This document shows positions 6,315 to 11,814 of a stretch of 40,612 nt of DNA, piece after piece. Made by a program: the position numbers and the translations under genes. The stretch covers positions 1 to 40,612 of the IMG/VR virus record IMGVR_UViG_3300021139_000043; one strand, 5' to 3'. The number at the start of each line of letters is the position of its first letter. Position 1 is the stretch's first letter. Under the pieces are notes generated by a model that saw nothing but the letters and a program-made list of their open reading frames with translations, searched no databases and had not been told where the DNA came from. Source of the stretch: a virus.

Positions 6315-6437
6315 ATGGATAGATTAGAACGAAGATTAATCAAAAAATATCATGAAAAAGGTTTTGTTGCTATTGTTGAAAAAACTCAAAACCAAAAAAG
6401 AAGAAAAGTTAAGCTTATACCAAAGGACAAAAAATAA
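6315..6437 (+). CDS. Very basic small protein, 40 aa
   Basis: MDRLERRLIKKYHEKGFVAI then QNQKRRKVKLIPKDKK: about a third Lys/Arg, suggesting nucleic-acid binding. Start immediately after the preceding stop; its TAA overlaps the ATG of the lipoprotein gene at 6437 (TAATG). The tight coupling on both sides supports a real gene despite its size. Confidence 0.5.
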   Translation: MDRLERRLIKKYHEKGFVAIVEKTQNQKRRKVKLIPKDKK

Positions 6438-6778
6438 TGAAAAAATCAGGAGCAATTTTATTATCATTAATTTTGATTGGTTGTGATTCTTCTCCCCCTC
6501 CCCCGCCACAACAAAATAATGAACAATCACAAACATTGCCATTACCACCGCAACAATCAGGAGGGGAGGGCCATAATTTTGTAGATACTATGGCTAATTC
6601 TGCTATTGCTGGAGCTTCTGCCGGTGCTGCTGGAGCTATCGCTCATAACATGGTTAATAGGGCTTTTGAAAGAAGAGCCGAAAGAAAAGAATCATTGCAT
6701 GTTTACCATCCGCCAACCTATAGACCAGCTCCAAGACCTGTATATCGTCCTAGATATACTTTTAGGGGTAGAAGATGA
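6437..6778 (+). CDS. Proline-rich lipoprotein with a glycine zipper
   Basis: A 113-residue protein with a type II signal: MKKSG, hydrophobic core, lipobox LIGC (Cys16). After the Cys comes a Pro-run (SSPPPPP), a Gln/Pro linker, then a Gly/Ala-rich stretch ANSAIAGASAGAAGAIAHNM that looks like a membrane-inserting glycine zipper. The C-terminus is Arg/Pro/Tyr-rich (RPAPRPVYRPRYTFRGRR). The Pro-rich lipoprotein design recalls Rz1 spanins, but the zipper and basic tail are closer to envelope stress or exclusion lipoproteins. No Rz partner is adjacent and the endolysin is 31 kb away. The role is unresolved. Confidence 0.65.
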   Translation: MKKSGAILLSLILIGCDSSPPPPPQQNNEQSQTLPLPPQQSGGEGHNFVDTMANSAIAGASAGAAGAIAHNMVNRAFERRAERKESLHVYHPPTYRPAPRPVYRPRYTFRGRR

Positions 6779-6817
6779 GTTATCCAAAATAAAAAATAAC
6801 AATTATGTGAGGTTTAA

Positions 6818-7003
6818 ATGATTATTAGCGAAAAACAAATAATGCAACTGATTAAAATAGCGTATGACCATTTGAGTATTATAAGTTTAGATATTGAAGA
6901 CGATGACAATGCTCGTTCTTGTTACTCGTCGTTATCATCTTTTTTAATGGAAATTTCATCCCAACAATCTCAAGAATTAAAGGAAATAAAGAAAGATGAA
7001 TGA
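6818..7003 (+). CDS. Hypothetical helical protein, 61 aa (ISEKQ type)
   Basis: MIISEKQIMQLIKIAYDHLS, an acidic NAR segment, then SFLMEISSQQSQELKEIKK. Two or three helices with a conserved-looking QQSQELK tail. I believe similar small phage proteins beginning ISEKQ exist in other gammaproteobacterial phages, but I cannot confirm it here. It overlaps the next gene by 8 bases. Unknown function. Confidence 0.6.
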   Translation: MIISEKQIMQLIKIAYDHLSIISLDIEDDDNARSCYSSLSSFLMEISSQQSQELKEIKKDE

Positions 7004-7379
7004 TTTCACGAAAGAAGAATTAAACGACATTTTTTTAATGGCGTGTTTTTTTGCCGGATTTCCAGAAAATCAAACAGAAAAACAATCCAAAATAATGCTT
7101 AAAATCCAATCCATGATTGAAAACTATCCACTACAAGATAGTTCTAAATTTAACCATAAAACACCAATAGGTGCGGTTATACCCTTCCCTTATGAATCAT
7201 TGTCAGAAGCAATGAAATTACCTTATTTATTTCCAGATGGAAGGGCGATATCTCGATCGAAATATACCGAATTGTTTGATGTTTTAGGTACTATTTATGG
7301 TGAAGGAGATAGAAAAACTACTTTTAATATACCAAATTTTCCAGGATATATTATTAAAGCATTACCTACTGAGGATTAA
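6996..7379 (+). CDS. FTKEEL module fused to a tail-collar-like domain
   Basis: A 127-residue protein in two parts. Residues 1-45 (MNDFTKEELNDIF... KIQSMIENY) form the helical FTKEEL module that recurs in the next two genes. Residues 55-121 read PIGAVIPFPYESL, a glycine-poor linker, FPDGRAISRSKYTELFDVLG and TIYGEGDRKTTFNIPNF. That is the pattern of the phage Tail_Collar domain (pfam PF07484), normally found in fibre proteins such as this phage's own at 30937. Finding it in the early region, attached to a regulatory-looking module, is unusual. It might be a decoy or receptor-related protein, or a recombination product between a fibre gene and a FTKEEL gene. Confidence 0.7.
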   Translation: MNDFTKEELNDIFLMACFFAGFPENQTEKQSKIMLKIQSMIENYPLQDSSKFNHKTPIGAVIPFPYESLSEAMKLPYLFPDGRAISRSKYTELFDVLGTIYGEGDRKTTFNIPNFPGYIIKALPTED

Positions 7380-7496
7380 ATGATGAATGACTTCACGAAA
7401 GAAGAGCTAATTTGTATTAGAGATTACCTAGTTGTTCCTGAATCCGATGAAAAAAAAAGAATTATCTATAGCGCATACCATAAATTAAATCCATGA
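7380..7496 (+). CDS. FTKEEL module, short copy
   Basis: 38 codons from ATG 7380 (or 37 from 7383): MNDFTKEELICIRDYLVVPE...YHKLNP. The first nine residues are nearly identical to the preceding collar fusion (MNDFTKEEL), so the two are paralogues. Compared with the sister copies, the frame shifts just before the KIQSMIDNY segment, which continues in a different frame as the ORF at 7493. The reading stops at TGA 7494-7496, overlapping that ATG (ATGA). Either a split pair under coupling or a decayed gene. Confidence 0.5.
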   Translation: MMNDFTKEELICIRDYLVVPESDEKKRIIYSAYHKLNP

Positions 7497-7606
7497 TTGA
7501 TAACTATTGCGAGCATGATTTAGCTATAGATTGCGAATCAAATAATTGTGAATGTATAGCTGTTGAATGCTTCAATTGCGATAAAAAATTTAAACGGTGG
7601 TCTTAA
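7493..7606 (+). CDS. Cys-rich tail of the FTKEEL family (37 aa)
   Basis: MIDNYCEHDLAIDCESNNCE then CIAVECFNCDKKFKRWS. The MIDNY start corresponds to the SMIENY/SIIDNY end of the FTKEEL module. The rest is a Cys/His knuckle (C-x-H ... C ... C-x-C ... CxxC). It overlaps the upstream ORF by 4 bases (ATGA) and the next by one. It is probably the second half of a protein that is continuous in other phages; here it can be made only by restart or a -1 shift. Confidence 0.45.
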   Translation: MIDNYCEHDLAIDCESNNCECIAVECFNCDKKFKRWS

Positions 7607-7761
7607 TGGATATTTTTACAAAAGAAGAGTTACAGCATATTTTAAAAATTATGGATAATTGTTATTTGGATTTATGCGGTCAAAAGCTTGGCAGAAAAAT
7701 TCAATCTATAATTGATAATTATGATAACCATAACGAGAATAACCTCGAATTCGTGTGCTAA
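7606..7761 (+). CDS. FTKEEL module, third copy
   Basis: 51 residues: MDIFTKEELQHILKIMDNCY, then LDLCGQKLGRKIQSIIDNYD and NHNENNLEFVC. FTKEEL and KIQSIIDNY align with the two copies upstream, giving three tandem paralogues in 770 bp. It starts on the last base of the preceding stop. It ends just before a CAKCG knuckle that lies in the +1 frame (see 7721), so the knuckle is again detached from the helical module. Unknown function. Confidence 0.55.
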   Translation: MDIFTKEELQHILKIMDNCYLDLCGQKLGRKIQSIIDNYDNHNENNLEFVC

Positions 7762-7801
7762 ATGCGGCGTATTATTTAATAAAGATGCACATTTAAGCTA
7801 A
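7721..7801 (+). CDS. Detached CxxC tail (26 aa)
   Basis: A reading from ATG 7721 in the +1 frame of the third FTKEEL copy encodes MITITRITSNSCAKCGVLFN and ends KDAHLS. The CAKCG knuckle looks coding, but the first residues are unlike anything natural, so an independent gene is doubtful. More likely it is the original C-terminus, reached by frameshifting or lost by mutation. Confidence 0.25.
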   Translation: MITITRITSNSCAKCGVLFNKDAHLS

Positions 7802-7820
7802 CAAAAAGGAGCTGTTATAA

Positions 7821-8054
7821 ATGGTAATGAGTACGACAATTGATCAATTAGTTACATTGAGCGTCGAAGTTGAAGAGATTCTTTGTCAAATTTCAGGGAT
7901 TTTTAAAATAAGTGAAAACAACAATCAACTTAAATTATTTTCTGAATTTATGCTAAAAGAACTTGGCAATGTTAGTGATCAATTAAACTGGATTACTCAC
8001 GAATTAAAATCCCAATCAACAAGTAATTTTACTCACAATAAGCCGATATGTTGA
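7821..8054 (+). CDS. Hypothetical helical protein, 77 aa
   Basis: AAAGGAG lies 10 bases before ATG 7821; an in-frame ATG at 7827 is an alternative. The protein (STTIDQLVTLSVEVEEILCQ ... FSEFMLKELGNVSDQLNWIT) is acidic with long amphipathic helices, probably a helical hairpin. It is the last gene before the replication initiator. A TTGACA element overlaps its final codons (8051). Unknown function. Confidence 0.6.
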   Translation: MVMSTTIDQLVTLSVEVEEILCQISGIFKISENNNQLKLFSEFMLKELGNVSDQLNWITHELKSQSTSNFTHNKPIC

Positions 8055-8306
8055 CATTAATTTTTTGTAACACATTGATTATTTAAAACATAAGGCGGAG
8101 AATGTACGACGGGCCACAGTCTCAAGCTATGGCCGGTCGCTGCCCGTCGGGCATTGAAATTTCAACCTAGTAACGATAGGTCAAAACATGACGATATTTT
8201 ACCCACCAAATAAAACATACGCAAGGACTTTTGATATATGCTTTTAACTAAGTAGGTTTTTTATCGCCTAAATTTTGACGGATTTATATTTTATAAGGAT
8301 TTTTAC
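8051..8306 (+). promoter_or_regulatory. Leader region of the replication gene, with a GC-rich hairpin
   Basis: This 252-base gap contains TTGACA at 8051-8056 with a loose -10 (TTGATT or GATTAT, 18-20 bases on). A GC-rich inverted repeat follows: CGACGGGC (8107-8114) and GCCCGTCG (8142-8149), enclosing GGCCA/TGGCC. Then come the palindrome TTGAAATTTCAA (8154-8165) and CCTA/TAGG (8167-8181). Its GC content contrasts sharply with the flanks. ATAAGGA precedes the initiator ATG. A 22-codon reading at 8102-8170 overlaps the hairpin. The region could be an antitermination or control RNA. Confidence 0.45.
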
Positions 8307-9314
8307 ATGACAAAATGCAACGCCACAGCTACATTTAATCGCGATTTTATCTATTCAATTCCCTCAAAAATACTTTTCAATTATGACTTAACTTTTTTAG
8401 AAATCAAAGTTTATATGATTATTCGTTCGTTTATGGATACGACCGGAGATTGTTATCCTAGCAATAATTGGATAGCTGAAATATGCAAAGTTGAAAAGAG
8501 ATCGATCATTCGGGCCATTAATTCACTTGTGGATAAGTCGTTAATAGAGCGAATAACTATAAAAAATCAACGCTATTTGGTCATAAAAAGAACCCCTTTA
8601 CCCGATGAAGGGGTGACATTTCCGTCACCCCCCAGTGACACTGGTGTCACCCCCCCCCGTGACACGGATGTCACCCAATTAGATCAAAATAATATTAATA
8701 CAAATATATTAACTGCTAGTAACAGCAACATAGATTTTTCTGATTGCAAAAAAACAGAATTAGAGGTTTTACAAAATACCTCTGAGAAATTGGAATTTGA
8801 GAAGAAACAAAAAGAATTTAAAAAGATTTGCCTTGAAAACTATCAGTGCCAAGAAATATACAAAGCGCGGTTTTCTGAGTTTGATATAAGCTTAGAGCAA
8901 CTCTATCAAGATTGTTGTGATTACTGGAGTCAAAAAAATCAGTTAGTATTTGTTCAGAGATTTTTAGCTCATTTGAGAAAAGCTCCGCTTAACAGTTACC
9001 AAAAGAAAAACACGCCATTAGCGCAAAAAACATCAATTACCCCCGACGAAGACAGGTTGATTCAAGAATATTGTTCATTAAAAAGGGCGAAAAGAAAACC
9101 ATCGGAAGAATTGAACAATAAAATTATAAATTTGGTTTTGAGATTGAAAGCATGTCATTTACCCAAGGCAAAAGAGGCATTAGCGGCTATAGATAAAGCG
9201 AACGAGATATTTGATAGCCGTATCTACACGTCATTGATTAGCGAGGCTAAAAACAGGGTTAAATCGGCTCAGGCAGATAATTGTTTAAAAGCCATGAAGG
9301 ACGCTCTTAAATGA
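8307..9314 (+). CDS. Lambda-O-like replication initiator with winged helix
   Basis: A 335-residue protein. Residues 15-95 read as a winged helix-turn-helix (LTFLEIKVYMIIRSFMDTTG, CYPSNNWIAEICKVEKRSII, RAINSLVDKSLIERI), the type found in phage O-like and plasmid initiators. Residues 99-127 are a Pro/Thr/Asp repeat (GVTFPSPPSDTGVTPP then RDTDVTQ) encoded by three DNA iterons, then a poly-Asn linker and a helical C-terminal half that would recruit the host helicase or loader. As in lambda, the origin lies inside the initiator gene. No helicase, primase or polymerase gene is evident, so the host replisome is needed. Confidence 0.8.
   Translation: MTKCNATATFNRDFIYSIPSKILFNYDLTFLEIKVYMIIRSFMDTTGDCYPSNNWIAEICKVEKRSIIRAINSLVDKSLIERITIKNQRYLVIKRTPLPDEGVTFPSPPSDTGVTPPRDTDVTQLDQNNINTNILTASNSNIDFSDCKKTELEVLQNTSEKLEFEKKQKEFKKICLENYQCQEIYKARFSEFDISLEQLYQDCCDYWSQKNQLVFVQRFLAHLRKAPLNSYQKKNTPLAQKTSITPDEDRLIQEYCSLKRAKRKPSEELNNKIINLVLRLKACHLPKAKEALAAIDKANEIFDSRIYTSLISEAKNRVKSAQADNCLKAMKDALK
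8613..8712. other. ori: Predicted replication origin: three dyad iterons plus AT-rich region
   Basis: Three 16-bp dyads share the form GTGACA-N4-YGTCAC: GTGACATTTCCGTCAC (8613-8628), GTGACACTGGTGTCAC (8635-8650) and GTGACACGGATGTCAC (8659-8674). Their centres are 22 and 24 bp apart, about two helical turns. An AT-rich stretch (about 8677-8712) follows at once. In lambda, O dimers bind dyad iterons inside O and melt the adjacent AT-rich DNA; the layout here is the same. Confidence 0.75.
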
Positions 9315-9562
9315 AAAATATAAATCGTTACAAAGCTTTTTTGATTAAGAAATTGCAAACTAATACTGAGTCGGAGTTAAGCGTTATTTTAAAAGGCGTT
9401 AATGAATTTTTATTAACCGACGAGGGGAAGAAAGGTTTTTTGTTTTGGGAAATAAAACAACTTAGAACAAAAAGACGTGATCCAATTAGGCGACTAGGTA
9501 TGGAATTATGGGATGTTGTAGACAAAACAAACCCTATTGCAAGCCAAGATATCAATTTTTAA
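9311..9562 (+). CDS. Hypothetical basic protein after the initiator, 83 aa
   Basis: The ATG overlaps the initiator stop (ATGA, 9311-9314), so it is translationally coupled. The product (MKNINRYKAFLIKKLQTNTE ... FLFWEIKQLRTKRRDPIRRL) is basic and helical. The position matches lambda P or other helicase loaders, but it is far too short for a full loader and lacks a P-loop. It may be a small replication accessory protein. Confidence 0.5.
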   Translation: MKNINRYKAFLIKKLQTNTESELSVILKGVNEFLLTDEGKKGFLFWEIKQLRTKRRDPIRRLGMELWDVVDKTNPIASQDINF

Positions 9563-9798
9563 TTCCTGTGAATTCGAGGTAATAAGAATTTATTGTTTTT
9601 TATTCGTGATTCTAAAATATGGAATGATACAATGTAATTGACTGGCCGTTCGATTCGGTCTCGCTTGCCGAGAATCTGGTGACGTGAAATAGGGTTCGAT
9701 TCCCTCGTTGTGAAGTTGGTAGCTTCGTTAGGCACGTTTGGCCTTCGTAAAAGGCTAGCCGTATGTTGTCCCGTCAAAAACATTCGAGGGGGTTTATC
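9563..9798 (+). ncRNA. Structured, more GC-rich intergenic region
   Basis: 236 bases without a convincing gene but dense in hairpins. GGCCG-TTCGATT-CGGTC (9644-9660) and GGG-TTCGATT-CCC (9692-9704) both imitate tRNA T-arms with a 7-base TTCGATT loop. TCTCG/CGAGA (9659-9673) overlaps the first of these. GAAG/CTTC (9712-9726) and GCCTT/AAGGC (9741-9755) follow, the latter next to palindrome GGCTAGCC (9752-9759). No complete tRNA fold fits: the acceptor stems do not pair and CCA is absent. A structured leader or small RNA is the best guess. Confidence 0.4.
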
Positions 9799-10155
9799 AT
9801 GCGTAGATTTTTTGGTACTTCTGATTTGCATAGACAAATACAAAGAGTGAATGGTTTTGCGGAAGTTGCGGGGGTTGTTGTCCCTGGTTCCGATTTACCT
9901 GTTCGTGTGGCGCAAACTCTTAGCTCTGCTACAGTATTTTTTAAACCGCGAGCTAAGCCATTTGAAAAATTTGTCAACGGTATACAGGCCGTTATATCGT
10001 TGGTTGGAATAGGTATACAGGTTGGGATTATGTTTAACCATAATCATGTTTTAGAAACGTCATTAAAAGCCCTAGATTTGATTTATCAGGGTACTTTGTT
10101 GGGTGTGTGGGGGCACAGTGAGTTTTTAAGAGAAAAAAGCTCTCCAAGGCCCTAG
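9799..10155 (+). CDS. Orphan protein, 118 aa
   Basis: I choose ATG 9799, preceded by GAGGGGG, over 9763, which runs through the structured region. The product begins MRRFFGTSDLHRQIQRVNGF. It has a valine-rich stretch (AEVAGVVVPGSDLPVRVAQT), then a hydrophobic segment VNGIQAVISLVGIGIQVGIM (about residues 55-74) that could span or associate with the membrane, and a basic end. Base composition is richer in G than the neighbouring early genes, suggesting a different origin. I recognise no family. Confidence 0.5.
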   Translation: MRRFFGTSDLHRQIQRVNGFAEVAGVVVPGSDLPVRVAQTLSSATVFFKPRAKPFEKFVNGIQAVISLVGIGIQVGIMFNHNHVLETSLKALDLIYQGTLLGVWGHSEFLREKSSPRP

Positions 10156-10171
10156 TTAAGTTTTATATGTA

Positions 10172-10246
10172 TGCTATGATTATTTTGCTAATGATGACAT
10201 TCGCCCCCAAGCCTCTGGCTCATCCAACCAAGCTTAAATCGGGGGC
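10172..10246 (+). promoter_or_regulatory. Extended -10 promoter and structured 5' leader of the cold-shock gene
   Basis: TGCTATGAT (10172-10180) is an extended -10 (TGnTATGAT) with no good -35. About 85 bases of leader follow before the csp-like ATG. They hold a hairpin GCCCCC/GGGGGC (10203-10208, 10241-10246) with an inner AAGC/GCTT pair. Long structured leaders are typical of cspA-type genes, where they control stability and translation with temperature; that role here is inference. Confidence 0.5.
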
Positions 10247-10267
10247 AATCAATCTACTGAGGTTTTT

Positions 10268-10489
10268 ATGCTAGGTTCTGTAAAATGGTTTAATGATGCA
10301 AAAGGTTATGGGTTCATAATTGCAGGTGTTGAAAGTTATTTTGTGCATTTTAAAGAAATTTTAGGCGAGCCAGGATTTAAGACATTAAAACCAGGGGACG
10401 AAGTAGAATTCACCCCCTCTAAATCCGAAAAAGGATTAGTTGCTAAAAACGTTCGATTAGTGAACCATATAAGCGATGAACAAGATTGA
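10268..10489 (+). CDS. CspA-like cold-shock domain protein
   Basis: A 73-residue single cold-shock domain: GSVKWFNDAKGYGFI carries RNP1 (KGYGFI), and ESYFVHFKEI is the RNP2 region (usual form DVFVHFS). It ends with EFTPSKSEKGLVAKNVRLV, matching the family's last strands. Such proteins bind single-stranded RNA or DNA, melt secondary structure and act as antiterminators or RNA chaperones. It lies between the structured island and the CsrA operon. Compared with CspA, RNP2 has Tyr for the first aromatic and the loop is slightly altered, but the binding face looks intact. Confidence 0.9.
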   Translation: MLGSVKWFNDAKGYGFIIAGVESYFVHFKEILGEPGFKTLKPGDEVEFTPSKSEKGLVAKNVRLVNHISDEQD

Positions 10490-10512
10490 TACTGTAAAGC
10501 CGATAAATAGAA

Positions 10513-10743
10513 TCATATTTCTTCGATGTTAGACAGTTTTGATTCTATTTTTTCGCATGAGTCACGTACAATTTTGTTTAATTGTTTTCCAAAAAAATCA
10601 TCAATTGTGGTAACATATACGGCGGCTATCATTTGTTCGTCTTGCTTTCCCATATTTAATTTATCTCGAATTGTTTCTATATATTCTTTCATTCCGTCTA
10701 GCGCATTATTTGCCCATTCTTTAAATATTTCTTTTGAATCCAT
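10513..10743 (-). CDS. Hypothetical helical protein coupled to CsrA, 76 aa
   Basis: A leftward gene whose ATG shares one base with the stop of csrA (10743), so the two are co-translated. The product ([20 protein letters not shown] ... DDFFGKQLNKIVRDSCEKIE) is acidic and entirely helical. A small protein always made with CsrA could be a modulator, as FliW antagonises CsrA in other bacteria, but there is no sequence resemblance to FliW. It is the last gene of the leftward operon. Confidence 0.6.
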   Translation of the reverse strand: MDSKEIFKEWANNALDGMKEYIETIRDKLNMGKQDEQMIAAVYVTTIDDFFGKQLNKIVRDSCEKIESKLSNIEEI

Positions 10744-10925
10744 TAGCTAGCTCTCCTCAATTCTTCTTTTATTTTGTTATGAATTTCTTCTCGATGTATA
10801 ATAACATCCTTGGGAGCATCAAGCCCAAGTCTGATTTGATTTCCTTTGACACCTAAAACTGTTAATATAATTTCACCATCATTTATTATTAGTCTTTCGC
10901 CAATACGTCTTGTTAAAATTAACAT
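10743..10925 (-). CDS. csrA: CsrA/RsmA-family post-transcriptional regulator
   Basis: 60 residues, the normal CsrA length: [60 protein letters not shown]. The RNA-contacting LTRR (residues 4-7) and the IHREEI segment with Arg45 (E. coli Arg44) are intact, so it should bind GGA-containing hairpins and block ribosome access or change mRNA stability. AAGGAG precedes its ATG. It sits in a leftward operon after DUF7352 and before a coupled 76-aa gene. Close similarity to host-type CsrA suggests capture from a gammaproteobacterium. Confidence 0.95.
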   Translation of the reverse strand: MLILTRRIGERLIINDGEIILTVLGVKGNQIRLGLDAPKDVIIHREEIHNKIKEELRRAS

Positions 10926-10955
10926 CGCTGTTATCTCCTTTTTGTTGTGTAAAAT

Positions 10956-11225
10956 CTAGCTAATAACTTTAAAAATATGCCAAACATATATGCCATTTTG
11001 AATTGTTTTTAAGTAGGTTAAATTTAGTAGATCATCAATCTTCCATCCCGTACCAAAAATCTTTAAAAAAATACATTCGGTTGGCTGTTCATCATCAACT
11101 AACGCCCATAAGCAAGGTTTTTTTGATTGATAATCAATATGCAAAATTTGCGCATTTTTAGGCATTATTAATTTGTAATCACCGTCCGCGTTTTCAAGTA
11201 ATTCATATTTAAGAATTGTGTGCAT
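10956..11225 (-). CDS. DUF7352-like protein
   Basis: 89 residues: MHTILKYELLENADGDYKLI, MPKNAQILHIDYQSKKPCLW, ALVDDEQPTECIFLKIFGTG, ending YVWHIFKV. The order 'I-KYEL ... MPK-A-ILH ... PCLWALVD ... TE ... F-IFGTG ... WH-F' is that of the DUF7352 proteins common in phages and mobile elements, a small beta fold of unknown role. Its start overlaps the stop of the upstream 31-aa membrane gene by one base. CsrA follows 30 bases downstream. Confidence 0.8.
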   Translation of the reverse strand: MHTILKYELLENADGDYKLIMPKNAQILHIDYQSKKPCLWALVDDEQPTECIFLKIFGTGWKIDDLLNLTYLKTIQNGIYVWHIFKVIS

Positions 11226-11320
11226 TAAATAACCTTAAAAAAATGTAATGAGTAAAAAGTTACAACGTATATTGTGCCTATCCCTACCCAGCTATCTATA
11301 AATTGATTAAATTTGTCCAT
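11225..11320 (-). CDS. Tiny membrane protein, 31 aa
   Basis: A leftward reading MDKFNQFIDSWVGIGTIYVV then TFYSLHFFKVI with a single hydrophobic segment over the last 20 residues. Its start overlaps the stop of the 55-aa membrane gene and its stop overlaps the DUF7352 start by one base. The chained TAATG-type overlaps on both sides argue that it is translated. Unknown role. Confidence 0.5.
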   Translation of the reverse strand: MDKFNQFIDSWVGIGTIYVVTFYSLHFFKVI

Positions 11321-11487
11321 TATCCGCCCATCCTGTTATTGCTGTTTGGTAATTTATACGCAATTATTCCAAGTAAAATTATGATTATTCCCATTGCTGC
11401 CATTGGTTCGTTAAAATAATTGATGTAACAAGCAGTTTTAAAACCTGCTAAACCAAAAAATAATGCTGCTAGTATTTTTGAAAACAT
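11320..11487 (-). CDS. Small two-helix membrane protein, 55 aa
   Basis: A leftward reading with hydrophobic segments at about residues 4-22 (KILAALFFGLAGFKTACYI) and 30-45 (AAMGIIIILLGIIAYKL), and a hydrophilic NSNNRMGG tail. GAGGATT precedes the ATG. The hairpin topology and length fit a small holin or antiholin, yet the endolysin is 26 kb away and the operon looks early, so an exclusion or signalling role is equally possible. Confidence 0.55.
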   Translation of the reverse strand: MFSKILAALFFGLAGFKTACYINYFNEPMAAMGIIIILLGIIAYKLPNSNNRMGG

Positions 11488-11488
11488 T

Positions 11489-11752
11489 TTAATCCTCTAA
11501 ATTTAAAGCGTTTATTGCGCCTGCTATTTTTAAACAAGTTCTTTTTAGTGATTGCAAAGCCATTGGGTGCATATCAATAAGTTTTATTTCTTCTGTTTCA
11601 TCGTCATTAATTAGGTTCAAGCTGTAAATGCTTCTTGGCTCTTTTAAAATGCCATACTGTTTTTTATGTTCATGACAGCTTGTTACGTCCCAATCTTGTC
11701 CGCCTAAATCGTACAAACTTATATCAGTTAAATAATTTTTATCGTCAGTCAT
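11489..11752 (-). CDS. Hypothetical protein, 87 aa, first gene of the leftward operon
   Basis: Start set at ATG 11752, since AAGGAGG lies 11 bases upstream on the minus strand; the longer in-frame start at 11809 falls inside the promoter. The product (MTDDKNYLTDISLYDLGGQD ... DMHPMALQSLKRTCLKIAGA) is acidic with a C-terminal helix. It is read from the promoter at 11786-11814 and starts the six-gene unit ending after csrA. No family recognised. Confidence 0.65.
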   Translation of the reverse strand: MTDDKNYLTDISLYDLGGQDWDVTSCHEHKKQYGILKEPRSIYSLNLINDDETEEIKLIDMHPMALQSLKRTCLKIAGAINALNLED

Positions 11753-11785
11753 AGTTTGTTTTGCCTCCTTAATTAATATAAAATC

Positions 11786-11814
11786 ATTGTATAGTAATTG
11801 TGTTTGCATGTAAA
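11786..11814 (-). promoter_or_regulatory. Leftward promoter of the CsrA operon
   Basis: On the minus strand TTTACA (11814-11809), a 17-base spacer and TACAAT (11791-11786) make a near-consensus sigma70 promoter about 35 bases before the first gene of the operon. The -35 and spacer overlap a TTTGCATGT repeat, a possible operator. Confidence 0.7.

Noticed and set aside
6437-6778. Rz1-type outer-membrane spanin
   Set aside because: Pro-rich lipoprotein design is suggestive, but there is no Rz partner, it is 31 kb from the endolysin, and the glycine zipper and basic tail are not spanin features.
8051-8306. CRISPR array or diversity-generating repeat
   Set aside because: The palindromes are not regularly spaced repeats, and no reverse transcriptase or Cas gene is present.
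8651-8658. Poly-C run as a slippery or phase-variation tract in the initiator gene
   Set aside because: The run joins two iterons and the reading frame is intact through it; nothing else supports switching, although length variation could be checked in reads.
9642-9714. tRNA gene suggested by GGTTCGATTCC
   Set aside because: The T-arm is good, but the acceptor strands do not pair, the anticodon loop lacks U33 and no CCA or standard discriminator follows. Kept only as a T-arm-like hairpin.
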